Shown here piece by piece: positions 49,893 to 58,258 of a stretch of 64,000 bases of DNA. The stretch comes from Actinomycetes bacterium (GTDB lineage: Bacteria; Actinomycetota; Acidimicrobiia; Acidimicrobiales; Palsa-688): the NCBI GenBank assembly GCA_021808665.1, contig JAKBBA010000001.1:145197-209196 (forward strand). Direction: 5' to 3'. Under the pieces are notes generated by a model. That model searched no databases. It saw only the letters and a list, made by a program, of their open reading frames with translations, and had not been told where the DNA came from. Position 1 is the first letter of the stretch; each line of letters opens with the position of its first letter. Both the position numbers and the translations under genes were made by a program.

Positions 49893-50657
49893 TCACACAG
49901 AAGCCAGCCGGCTGAGTCCCAGAGCGTCCAAGACGTCGGTGAACGCCGTCGACAGCACGTGAAGTTCCCCGGTAAGCAACAACACTCCCAAGCCTGACAG
50001 CGCCAAGCCGGACACAAGGTTGATACCTCGAAGATGCCGGCGTGAGAAGGAGAAGACCTCTGCGAACCTCGCAAATGCGAGGCCAGCCGCTACGAAGGGC
50101 ACGCCAAGCCCAAGCGAGTACACCACCAGCATCGCCTCTCCCCTCAAAAGGGTGTTCGAGTCGCTGGCCAGAGCCAGAACCGCAGCGAGGACGGGACCTA
50201 TGCACGGCGTCCAGCCGAAGGCGAAGGCCATCCCCATGACCGGGGCAGCCCAGTCGCCAAGCCGGGAGGGCGACACGTGGAAGCGTCGCTCCCGCAAGAG
50301 CCATTTTGGAGTTACTACACCAGCGAAGAGGAGGCCCGCTACGACTATCACGATCCCTGCGAGCCGATCGAGGCCGACCTGGTGGGAGCTGAGCGTTCGG
50401 CCCAGCCCACTCGCCGTCGCCTCGAGCGCTGCGAACACGAGGGTGAACCCGGCCACGAAGCCAAGCGTCGCCCGCAGGAGCCGACGACGGTCGGGCTTCG
50501 TAGCAGCCCCGAGCTCCGAAACGCCGACGCCTGACATCATCGAAAGATAAGAGGGTACAAGAGGTAGCACACAAGGTGACAGAAACGAGATGATGCCTGC
50601 CCCGAAGGCTATGACGAACCCGACCGGGGAGTGCAAGACAAGCTGATTAGCGTTCAT
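49893..50657 (-). CDS. ccdA: CcdA thiol:disulfide interchange protein
   Basis: This 254-residue protein with six membrane helices has its two redox cysteines in ISFLSPCVLPLVPSYLS and FGWTPCIGPVLAAVL. CcdA carries reducing equivalents from cytoplasmic thioredoxin to CcmG and CcmH outside. It is placed first in the operon. A region of 45 bp separates its start from the divergent glycosyltransferase. Confidence 0.93.
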   Translation of the reverse strand: MNANQLVLHSPVGFVIAFGAGIISFLSPCVLPLVPSYLSMMSGVGVSELGAATKPDRRRLLRATLGFVAGFTLVFAALEATASGLGRTLSSHQVGLDRLAGIVIVVAGLLFAGVVTPKWLLRERRFHVSPSRLGDWAAPVMGMAFAFGWTPCIGPVLAAVLALASDSNTLLRGEAMLVVYSLGLGVPFVAAGLAFARFAEVFSFSRRHLRGINLVSGLALSGLGVLLLTGELHVLSTAFTDVLDALGLSRLASV

Positions 50658-50702
50658 TTGGCCGATCCATCATTGCACTGACCGCCACTAGAGTACTTTC
50701 GG

Positions 50703-51836
50703 GTGGAGCAGCGACGGACCTGGGACCGTTCGAGCAGCTCAGTTCTGCGACAGCGTCCGATAGCTGTAATCATCTCCTTTCGCCTCGGAGGAGCCGACGG
50801 AGTGTCGGTTGAAGCAGCCAAATGGGCAGCTGCGCTGCGGTTTCTTGGGTTCGACGTGAGGTCGGTTGCGGGATCCGGTCCCGTGGACGACCTTGTCCCT
50901 GGCCTCGACGCAGGAACCTGGCTGACCGGGCGCCCTCAGGAACCGCTGGATACGAATGCCCTGGCGAGATCGCTGCGCGGGGCCGACCTCGTAGTTGTGG
51001 AGAACTTGTGCTCTCTGCCGCTGAACCCTGCCGCCCGGGACGAGGTGGCCCGCCTTCTAAGCGGACGACGGGCCATCATGCGCCATCACGACCTACCGTG
51101 GCAACGGGAGCGTTTCGCCGCTCATCCCCCGCCGCCCGACGACCCTTCGTGGGTGCACGTGACGATAAGCGACCTGTCCGCTCGCGAACTGGCGGATAGG
51201 GGCATCAATGCCACGGTCCTGCGGAACTGCTTTGACACAGCCCCGCCGAGAGGCGACAGAGAAGCCACTCGACGAGCACTCGGCGTCAAACCAGGCGATC
51301 TGGTCGTGCTCCAGCCCACGCGGGCCATCCCCCGCAAGAATATCCCTGCCGGTCTCGCCTTGGCCGAACATCTCCGCGCCTTCTACTGGCTTCTCGGTCC
51401 AGCCGAAGAGGGATACCAGGACACCCTCGAAGGCCTTTTGAGCCGAGCACGAGTGCCAGTGCGCCACGGGACTGTCGCCCCTGTCGGGCCTAGCACCGGG
51501 GTGCAGCACGCCTACGCTGCGTGCGACGTAGTTGCCTTCCCGTCGACCTGGGAGGGCTTCGGGAACCCGCCGCTCGAAGCTGGTATCTTCATGCGTCCGG
51601 CGGTGGTGGGGAGCTATCCAGTCGCCAACGAACTTCGCCGCCTCGGGTTCGACTGGTTCGATCCTGACGAGCCGGACGAGTTGAGCTGCTGGCTCCGCAG
51701 CCCAACGGGCCACCTGCTTCTCCACAATCGCCAGCTTGTCCAGCGTCATTTCGACGTTGCGGATCTACCCAGCCGTCTCGCCAAGCTGATGATCGCCGCA
51801 GGATGGGACCTCCCAAGCGAAGGCCAGGCCAGCTAG
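50703..51836 (+). CDS. GT4-family glycosyltransferase
   Basis: This 377-residue cytosolic GT-B enzyme has an N-terminal ISFRLGGADGVSVEAAKWA typical of retaining GT4 proteins, LQPTRAIPRKNIPAGLALAE in the middle and the donor-site motif FPSTWEGFGNPPLEAG. Donor and acceptor are unknown. The start is GTG at 50703. It stands alone between ccdA (divergent) and a non-coding stretch. Confidence 0.85.
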   Translation: MEQRRTWDRSSSSVLRQRPIAVIISFRLGGADGVSVEAAKWAAALRFLGFDVRSVAGSGPVDDLVPGLDAGTWLTGRPQEPLDTNALARSLRGADLVVVENLCSLPLNPAARDEVARLLSGRRAIMRHHDLPWQRERFAAHPPPPDDPSWVHVTISDLSARELADRGINATVLRNCFDTAPPRGDREATRRALGVKPGDLVVLQPTRAIPRKNIPAGLALAEHLRAFYWLLGPAEEGYQDTLEGLLSRARVPVRHGTVAPVGPSTGVQHAYAACDVVAFPSTWEGFGNPPLEAGIFMRPAVVGSYPVANELRRLGFDWFDPDEPDELSCWLRSPTGHLLLHNRQLVQRHFDVADLPSRLAKLMIAAGWDLPSEGQAS

Positions 51837-52240
51837 GCCGCTACGCTGCGGCACGTATGGGCGGCTGGCGCTCCGCTCTACAGGTCGCTCGCCGAGCCTT
51901 GGCGGTTGGTGGGCGGCACCAACCTAAAGCGACGGCGCCGCGCCTTGACCGCGAGCAGGCTCGTAGCGACTCGAACTGCCGGGTCCGGCCGCACTGGCTC
52001 GGGCGGCCTGCTCGTCACCTTCTCCGGGGCGTGGTTGGGGGGCCTCACGACCGATATTGTCGGCGGGTGCGGCGACCGCCTTCGCGCGAGCGTCTCACGT
52101 CGTGCCAAAACAGGGCCTACGAAGTCGTAAAGCGCGTTTTGGAGCATTAGGCGAAACCCAGTCGAAGGTGTGACGGGCCCGGCGAGTCTGCGAGTATGGT
52201 CGTATGCGCACAGAGCAGGACACTTGACTGTGAGGCGGAG
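51837..52240. other. 404-bp spacer with no firm gene
   Basis: No convincing gene is seen. A minus-strand frame at 51878-52147 (89 codons, starting MLQNALYDFVGPV) is Arg/Pro-rich with no recognised family and could be spurious. The spacer precedes the TetR gene and should contain its promoter; no clear operator palindrome was found. Confidence 0.5.
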
Positions 52241-52972
52241 ATGACCGGCACCGTTGGCAGCCTACTCCGACGCCGTATGCCGGCTCAGGAGCGGCGGGTC
52301 CAACTCCTTGACGCAGCCCTCGAACGGTTCGCCCGAAAGGGGTTCCACGAGACCTCGATGGAGGAGATTGCAGAATCAGCCGGGGTGACCAAGCCGGTCC
52401 TCTATCATCATTTCTCGTCGAAGGCCGAGCTCTTCGTGGAGCTCTTGGACACCGTCGGAAGGAAGCTTCTCCTCGACATGTCCGCAAGGATTTCTGCTGA
52501 GACGAGCCCGTACCGAAGGGTACTGGCCGGTTTTAGTTCCTACTTCGAGTTCGTAAGCACGTCCACGAGTGCCTACCAACTGCTCTTTGCGAGCGGGGCG
52601 CGCATGAGTGAAGAGTTCGCAGCTCCGGTCCGTCAGCTCGAGGAAAAAGTGGCCAAGCTGATCGCCGGCTTCGTCGAGGCTGACATCGACGACAGCCACA
52701 GGGAACTGCTCGGGTTCGCGATCGTCGGGCTAGGTGAGGTCGCAGCACGGCGCTGGGTGACTAACCGCCTGGCCGGCGCTGGAGATTCCGTCCACGATGC
52801 TCCGGGCTCGGATTCGACCGGCCCGACCCTTGGAACTGAAGGAGCTACCTTGCGACCTTTAGACCCGGTCGAGGGCGACTTGATGGCCGTGCGACTCGCC
52901 GACCTGGTGTGGGCGGGGTTGAGAGCCCTGCCCGCCGACAGGTCCTCCGCGCCCGAAGGCAGAAACGAGTAG
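52241..52972 (+). CDS. TetR/AcrR-family transcriptional regulator
   Basis: This 243-residue regulator has a TetR HTH (QLLDAALERFARKGFHETSM, EIAESAGVTKPVLYHHFSSK) followed by a helical ligand-binding domain. A linker rich in Gly, Ser and Thr near residues 185-205 is unusual. The ATG at 52241 has GAGG five bases upstream; an earlier GTG/ATG extension is possible. A thioesterase gene follows 8 bp downstream and is the likely co-expressed target, suggesting fatty-acyl-CoA control, which is inferred. Confidence 0.87.
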   Translation: MTGTVGSLLRRRMPAQERRVQLLDAALERFARKGFHETSMEEIAESAGVTKPVLYHHFSSKAELFVELLDTVGRKLLLDMSARISAETSPYRRVLAGFSSYFEFVSTSTSAYQLLFASGARMSEEFAAPVRQLEEKVAKLIAGFVEADIDDSHRELLGFAIVGLGEVAARRWVTNRLAGAGDSVHDAPGSDSTGPTLGTEGATLRPLDPVEGDLMAVRLADLVWAGLRALPADRSSAPEGRNE

Positions 52973-52980
52973 GTGCCCTC

Positions 52981-53445
52981 TTGAGCGAGAATCTGCAACC
53001 GGTACCGAAGATAGCGGAATCTCCGCAACCCAAAGCACTTCAACGCAGGCCTACCCTGCGCATTCCGCCAAACTGCGACCTGACCCTGGGCATCGTCTGC
53101 GTGGACAAGCCCGAACCCGGGGTAACGGTCTGGAGGATGACAGCAGGAGAGCACCTGGCTAATCCGATCGGGGTCGTCCAGGGGGGGTTCGTGGCGGCGT
53201 TCGCCGATACCGCCATGGCATCTTCTACGATCACGAACCTCGCCGGCAAAAAGGCCTACACGGCCAACACGGAGATGAAGATCAGTTTCGTCAAGGCTGC
53301 GCCGGTCGGGGAACCCCTGACCTGCACTGCAAGGGTGATCGGAGGGGGCTCGAGGATCACTTTCGTCGAGGCCGAAGTGTGCGACGCCGCAGGTAATCTC
53401 ATAGCCAAGGCGTCGTCCACCTACCTTCTAACTCCGAGGGAGTGA
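52981..53445 (+). CDS. PaaI-type hotdog-fold thioesterase
   Basis: This 154-residue hotdog protein has NPIGVVQGGFVAAFADTAMA, corresponding to the HGG-type active-site segment with Gln in place of His, and TANTEMKISFVKAAPVGEPL. Such enzymes hydrolyse acyl- or aryl-CoA thioesters. It starts at TTG 52981, directly behind the TetR gene. The product is probably cytosolic and tetrameric as in the family. Confidence 0.83.
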   Translation: MSENLQPVPKIAESPQPKALQRRPTLRIPPNCDLTLGIVCVDKPEPGVTVWRMTAGEHLANPIGVVQGGFVAAFADTAMASSTITNLAGKKAYTANTEMKISFVKAAPVGEPLTCTARVIGGGSRITFVEAEVCDAAGNLIAKASSTYLLTPRE

Positions 53446-53524
53446 TCCCTGACACCTAAGCAACACGAGGATTCCTTCCCGAGCGTCTGCCGCAGATCAC
53501 CGGCACGCCCAACGCCGGCTGCGC

Positions 53525-54010
53525 TCAGCTCAGCGCAGCGAGAATCGCGTCGGCGCTGCTCACGTCGAGACCGAGGGTGTCTTCGACTGCAAGGTGGGTT
53601 ACTACACCGTCTTTAATAACCGCTGCGTAACGCTTGGACCTGACTCCGAGCCCGCCGCCGGTCAGGTCGACGTCCAGGCCCATCGCCTTGGTGAACAGCG
53701 CCGAGCCGTCGGCGATCATCCCGACGCCTTCGCCGACCTCGTTGGCGCGGCCCCACGCTCCCATGACGAAAGCATCGTTGACCGAGACGCAGAAGATGCG
53801 GTCGACACCTTTCTCCTTCAGGTCGTCAGCCCTTACCACGAAACCAGGCAGGTGGTGATCACTGCACGTCGGGGTGAAAGCCCCCGGCACGCCGAAAAGC
53901 ACCACGGTTCCGGTCCCCAGAAGGTCGGCGGTTTGCGCCGGTTCGGGCCCGGAAGCCCCTGGCACTTGGACTTTAACGTCTGGAATCTTGTCGCCTACTG
54001 ATATGGACAT
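53525..54010 (-). CDS. Peroxiredoxin of the Prx5/AhpE-like redoxin group
   Basis: This 161-residue peroxiredoxin has the active-site segment FGVPGAFTPTCSDHHLPGFV with peroxidatic Cys49, and DRIFCVSVNDAFVMGAWGRA, which is characteristic of Prx5. It reduces hydrogen peroxide and alkyl hydroperoxides using a thiol donor. GGAGGAG six bases upstream of ATG 54010 clearly marks the start; the longer upstream frame is rejected. It is divergent from rpiA. Confidence 0.93.
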   Translation of the reverse strand: MSISVGDKIPDVKVQVPGASGPEPAQTADLLGTGTVVLFGVPGAFTPTCSDHHLPGFVVRADDLKEKGVDRIFCVSVNDAFVMGAWGRANEVGEGVGMIADGSALFTKAMGLDVDLTGGGLGVRSKRYAAVIKDGVVTHLAVEDTLGLDVSSADAILAALS

Positions 54011-54150
54011 AAGGTACTCCTCCGAGTGGGTGGTCGCGCCAGCAACACTCGCTGGGCGCACGGCTTGCACATAACGTAGCGCCTCGGCACCGCCCAGGAG
54101 AAACGTCGGCAAAACGTTAGCGCTGTCGACTCGTGTGGCAAGATTCCGAT

Positions 54151-54894
54151 ATGGCTGACAGCGATATCACCGGCCCCGGGGGATCCAGGGTTAAGGCTGC
54201 GGACGCAGAAAAGGCCGAAGCGGCCCAAACTGCGGCTTCGCTTGTCGCTGACGGAATGACCGTAGGGCTCGGTACGGGTTCTACGGTCGGCTACCTGATA
54301 CCGGCCCTCGCGTCGCGGGGCCTGACGCTGACATGCGTTGCCACGTCGCCGGCGACGGAGAAAAAGGCTCGGGCGGCGGGCCTTGACGTGCGCTCTTTCA
54401 GCGACCCCTCCTCGCCGACGCGCTTGGATATTGCCATAGACGGCGCCGACCAGGTGGCGCCGGACGGTTGGCTGGTGAAAGGAGCGGGTGCCGCTCACAC
54501 GAGGGAGAAGGTCGTCGCCGCGGCTGCAGACCGTTTCGTGGTGATCGTATCTTCGGAAAAACTCGTCGAGTCGCTCGCGTCGCCAGTCCCGCTGGAGATC
54601 CTCTCTTTCGGCGCAGCGGCTACTCTTCGCCGTCTTGGGGGTGCCAGGGTCAGGCCTGGCACCCCGGCGAGCCCCGACGGAGGGATCATCGCCGACTGGA
54701 TGGACCTCATGAGCGACCCGAGAGGTCTCTGCGCCTTTTTCGATTCGACGCCGGGAGTGGTAAGCCACGGGCTTTTCCCGCCGGAGATGGTCAGCGACGT
54801 CGCAGTTTCAGGCCAGTTACTCCGACGGCCAGCTACAGCGGACGCCCCGACGACCAACTGGGCTAGCCTTGCGAAACGTCAAGGTACTGCGTAG
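54151..54894 (+). CDS. rpiA: Ribose-5-phosphate isomerase A
   Basis: This 247-residue enzyme has the RpiA motifs VGLGTGSTVGYLIPAL, DIAIDGADQVAP, LVKGAGAAHTREKVVAAAAD and ILSFGAAATLRRLGG. It interconverts ribose-5-phosphate and ribulose-5-phosphate in the pentose phosphate pathway. The ATG at 54151 is preferred over 54133. Its end overlaps the facing CHAP gene by 16 bp. Confidence 0.92.
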   Translation: MADSDITGPGGSRVKAADAEKAEAAQTAASLVADGMTVGLGTGSTVGYLIPALASRGLTLTCVATSPATEKKARAAGLDVRSFSDPSSPTRLDIAIDGADQVAPDGWLVKGAGAAHTREKVVAAAADRFVVIVSSEKLVESLASPVPLEILSFGAAATLRRLGGARVRPGTPASPDGGIIADWMDLMSDPRGLCAFFDSTPGVVSHGLFPPEMVSDVAVSGQLLRRPATADAPTTNWASLAKRQGTA

Positions 54895-55856
54895 CCGAAG
54901 ATAGGCGCGCCGTTGTAGGTATTGGAGTCCGACGGTAGGTACGGCCCGTTGATCACCACGTTGTAGGAGCCCAAGTTCGCAGGGCCAGCGTCACCTTCGA
55001 TGGTATCGATGGCGCCGTCTGGCCAGACCTGCGCTACAACCCCGGTGTGAACCGCTGTCGACACGTTCGCAGGGCCTGTTCCGTAAAGAACCAGGTCACC
55101 GGGGCTGGGGGTGGCGCTCGGCGGGAGCACCTGGGTATTCGCGGCGGCCCAGTCGTAGATGAAGCCGACGAAGGCCAGCGACGGAATAGGAACCCCGCTA
55201 TTAGCCCAGACCCAAGTCGCGAACAGGGCGCACCACTCTTCGCAGGGCCCGTAAGGGTTGCAGAAGTACCCGGTGTCAGGGTCGGGAACGACCTGGCTTG
55301 CAGCGAGAGTGACGATGTCGTTGGCGGGCCCCGGGTGTTCGAAGCTGACGTTGAAAGCATCCGGTTCGAGCAGTCGGTACCCGTTGCCATGGGGTGTCGA
55401 GGCGATGGCAGCGATGGGTTCGGTGCGTGCGCTGCCCAGGTTATTGCCAAACGATCTTGCATCACCGAAGGTGTAGACGTCGCCGTTAGCGTTGGCCAGC
55501 CAGTAGCCACCGCCGTCCGGGGTGGCGGCCATTCCGGAAACGAAACCGGAGATGGTCGTGCCCCCTTCGGAGCCGTAGAACTGGGCGTCACCGAAACTGA
55601 AAACTCCGCCATCGGCAGCCACCAGCCAATAGCCCTTACCGTCAGGGGCCGCCGCCATACCCACCACTGGAGCGTACAAGTCGAGGGCGTTGGCCCCGCC
55701 GTAGGACTGGGCATCACCGAAGGCAGTTACAGCACCATCGGCCGTCGCCAACCAGTAACCCTTGCCGTCGGGAGTTTCGGCCATCGCCACGACGGGCGAT
55801 GGATATGTCTCACTGGTCGGATCACCCTCGGGGATGGCGCTGCCGTAGTCAAGCAC
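54879..55856 (-). pseudogene. Secreted repeat-CHAP protein, mature part (signal peptide in another frame)
   Basis: This frame encodes about 325 residues: three or four copies of a repeat with the core PDGKGYWL-x-x-ADG-x-x-x-x-FGDA (residues 25-140). A CHAP-type domain follows, with catalytic candidates in CEEWCALFATWVWANSG and STAVHTGVVAQV. Such proteins are exported amidases or peptidases acting on peptidoglycan. The frame starts at a weak GTG with no signal peptide. Immediately upstream, in a different frame, a good signal peptide is found at 55877-56008. The two halves were probably one gene, now split by a frameshift or a sequencing error. Confidence 0.7.
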
Positions 55857-55876
55857 ACCCTGGTCGGGATAGGACG

Positions 55877-56008
55877 CTAAGACTGTTGACAGCGCTGAAA
55901 GGGCACGACACCAGAATTGCCGTCGACAACCGCCAACAGGGTGAGCACCACAACCAGCGCCGACGCTGTGAGGCTACCGAACGTGCGCCACATGCTGCGC
56001 CTAGCCAT
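55877..56008 (-). pseudogene. Signal-peptide fragment of the secreted CHAP protein
   Basis: From ATG 56008, preceded by AAGGTGAG eight bases upstream, this frame gives MARRSMWRTFGSLTASALVV, then VLTLLAVVDG and a stop at 55877. It is a typical Sec signal peptide with no mature protein. In the other frame the sequence continues as ALSALSTVLASYPDQGVLDY into the repeat region. A single-base indel between about 55880 and 55950 would rejoin the two. Confidence 0.65.
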
Positions 56009-56108
56009 ATGCTGACTCACCTTAATACGCCAGCGTGAGAGCGAGCGGCCGTCGAAGCGTTCGATCGGCACGACGTACACTGACGCGGACACCCAGACCG
56101 CCGGCCGT

Positions 56109-56321
56109 CTACTGGATATGCATCCCCGAGATGGCTCTGGCGATCACGAGCTGTTGAATCTCGCTGGTGCCCTCGAAGATGGTGAAGCTCCGTTTGTACC
56201 GTCTGACCAGCACTTTCGCATCCGCCCAGTCCGCTGCGTCCAGGGATTTTTCCGGCCCGTCGGCTCCCGTCCAGCCCGTTGTAGGGACAGTAGGGATGCC
56301 GATCTGGGGGCTCAGGATCAA
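56109..56321 (-). pseudogene. C-terminal remnant of an acyl-CoA dehydrogenase
   Basis: The last 40 codons (about 56231-56109) read DAKVLVRRYKRSFTIFEGTS, then EIQQLVIARAISGMHIQ and a stop. IFEGTSEIQ is the conserved C-terminal helix of acyl-CoA dehydrogenases. The remaining 340 or so residues expected are absent; the upstream sequence loses homology at about 56235. It marks a breakpoint where the accessory segment to the right was joined. Confidence 0.75.
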
Positions 56322-56422
56322 AGATCGAACTGCAAGATCTCAGCTTGTCAGCCGGCTCAGCGACCTAGTGATCAGGCGCTCGCGCTCTAAAAAGGAGACG
56401 GACACAGGTCTTCCGATTACGG

Positions 56423-56428
56423 TAGACT
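56423..56428 (+). promoter_or_regulatory. Leaderless -10 box of the HTH/NTase operon
   Basis: TAGACT lies six bases upstream of the ATG at 56435, with no ribosome site between them. It supports that start and a leaderless transcript. Confidence 0.55.
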
Positions 56429-56434
56429 TGTGTC

Positions 56435-57082
56435 ATGGAGGTCAGCGTCAAGGAGGTCGCGGCCCAGCTTGGAGTGACCGAGCGGCGGGTTCGCCAGCTC
56501 ATCGATGCCGGCGCCCTTCCGGCGCGCCGGGTGGCCGGACGTCTGCTCGTCGAGGAGGCCGGTATCCCGCGGTCGCGGCCCGTGGCTCGCCCGATGTCCC
56601 CCAGGATCGCGTGGGCGTTCATCCACCTGCTCTCCAATGAACCCGTTCCCGACATCTCGGATCGCGAGCTTTCCAGGTTGGAGGCGAAGTACCGGACCTT
56701 GCTCGCGTCTCGAAGTCCTGCGGTGTTGCTCCGTTCCTGGCTCCGAAATCGTGCACAACTGCTTCGCCTGGCTGTCTCCCCGGCGGAGGTGGGAGGCCTG
56801 TTGAAGGACTCAAGGCTTGTCCCCTCAGGGATCAGCGATGCGCGATCGGAGATGTCGGCCGGGCGCGAGGCGGAGGTGTACGTTCGGCCCCGAGACGTCG
56901 AGCAGCTCATGGCCGATCACCTCATGGCGGCAGTCCATCCCGCCAACGTGTGGCTGCACATCGTCGACCGCCCGCTGGCGCGCCCGGCCCCTCTCGGGTT
57001 GGTGATCGCCGACCTCGCCGACCACGACCGAGCGCGCGAGGACGCTCGCGTCATCGAGCTCCTAGGGGATGCAGGGCCATGA
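56435..57082 (+). CDS. Excisionase/MerR-like HTH protein, putative antitoxin
   Basis: This 215-residue protein begins with a small winged HTH of the excisionase type (EVAAQLGVTERRVRQLIDAG, LPARRVAGRLLV). A C-terminal region with no recognised family follows (residues 55-215). Its stop overlaps the start of a nucleotidyltransferase gene by ATGA. The gene order, HTH protein then NTase, matches AbiE-type type IV toxin-antitoxin systems, where the first protein represses the operon and neutralises the toxin. The function is inferred from this layout. A leaderless promoter precedes it, close to the acyl-CoA dehydrogenase remnant. Confidence 0.75.
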   Translation: MEVSVKEVAAQLGVTERRVRQLIDAGALPARRVAGRLLVEEAGIPRSRPVARPMSPRIAWAFIHLLSNEPVPDISDRELSRLEAKYRTLLASRSPAVLLRSWLRNRAQLLRLAVSPAEVGGLLKDSRLVPSGISDARSEMSAGREAEVYVRPRDVEQLMADHLMAAVHPANVWLHIVDRPLARPAPLGLVIADLADHDRAREDARVIELLGDAGP

Positions 57083-57873
57083 CCGTGACGCTCACCGGAT
57101 TGACCGAACGGCAACGCCAGAGTTGGCTCGGCTTGCTCGATGTCGCCGCCGACTTCCCCAACGGGTGGTGCCTGGTAGGCGGCCAGATGGTCCATCTGTA
57201 CTGCCAGGAACGCGGGTTCTCGCCGTCCCGCCCCACCAACGATGGCGACGTGGTGCTCGACGTGCGGGCGCAACCCAATGTGCTACGCGACTTCACCGGA
57301 GCACTGGCCGCCGTGGGCTTCACCTCCGCTGGCGTCAGCCCGGAGGGCCACCAGCACCGATGGGTGCGAGACAGAGCATCAATAGACCTGCTCATCCCCC
57401 AAGGCCTTGGACGGGCTGCCGGTTCGAGGACGGGCATCACGGGCGGAACCACCTTGGCCACACCCGGAGCGCAACAGGCGATCAAACGATCCGAGCCGGT
57501 GACAGTTCAGGTTGAAGATGCGGTCGCCGCCATTCGCCGTCCGAACATGCTCGGCGCCTTAGTCGCGAAAGCCGCCGCGTTCTCCGTCCCAAGCGACCCG
57601 GCCAAGGAACGCCATCTCACCGATTTCGCCACTCTTGCGGCAATGGCTCGGGGATCCGACCGAATCGGCCAACAGATGACTGCCCGCGACCGGCATTATC
57701 TGGTCCCGATGCTCGTAGCTCTCGACAACTCTCGCCGGCTGTGGGCGTCCATCGATGGCGCCGAGCGTGGCATCCTCGCCCTCGCCGCGCTGACGAAAAT
57801 GTCAGCCCGTCGTCCGGGCGTCGCTCCTCCGTCGCCGTATACATCGCCCGAGCCACCGGCGCCCGCCTTGTAG
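57079..57873 (+). CDS. AbiEii/MNT-like nucleotidyltransferase, putative toxin
   Basis: This 264-residue protein has the minimal nucleotidyltransferase motif: CLVGGQMVHLYCQER (Gly34-Gly35) followed by RPTNDGDVVLDVR, giving candidate metal ligands Asp55, Asp57 and Asp61. The C-terminal half is helical (VAKAAAFSVPSDPAKERHLT). AbiEii and MenA-type toxins of this superfamily transfer nucleotides to tRNA or another target. The exact target cannot be told. Translation is coupled to the upstream HTH gene. A chromosomal gene for antibiotic nucleotidyl transfer is a less likely alternative. Confidence 0.72.
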   Translation: MTVTLTGLTERQRQSWLGLLDVAADFPNGWCLVGGQMVHLYCQERGFSPSRPTNDGDVVLDVRAQPNVLRDFTGALAAVGFTSAGVSPEGHQHRWVRDRASIDLLIPQGLGRAAGSRTGITGGTTLATPGAQQAIKRSEPVTVQVEDAVAAIRRPNMLGALVAKAAAFSVPSDPAKERHLTDFATLAAMARGSDRIGQQMTARDRHYLVPMLVALDNSRRLWASIDGAERGILALAALTKMSARRPGVAPPSPYTSPEPPAPAL

Positions 57874-58258
57874 CCTCACCCCGCGGTGCCGCGCGCGACC
57901 TCAGGTGCTTGCTGGAGTTGCTACGCCCGGTACGGCACCTCGGGGACGCAGCGGAGCGCCCTGACGACCGGGTTATCGAGGCAGGAGCCGGTGCGGGGCA
58001 TGAGCACCCGACGAACCTTCTGCTCGCGTATTCGGGCGCCCAGTTCGCTTGCGGCTGCCTGACCGGGGGAGAGCCGAGCCGTCGATCGGAACGACCGCGG
58101 ACGGCGCAGGCAGAGCCAATCGAGTCCTACCAGATAAGAAGTTATGGCGGCCCGGCGTTGCGTCCGCCGATCATGTCGGACACCTTCGGCGGATTGCCTG
58201 GCGTCAACCTCTTCGGGGCCCCGCTTGCAGGTCTCGTCGTAGAAAAATCGGTTTGCGA
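57874..58258. other. 385-bp spacer without a recognisable gene
   Basis: Open frames exist on both strands but none has a recognisable motif. The minus-strand frame ending near 57921 has a Cys/Arg-rich translation and may be decayed mobile-element sequence or a frame shadow. I see no hairpin or repeat to explain the stretch. Confidence 0.4.
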
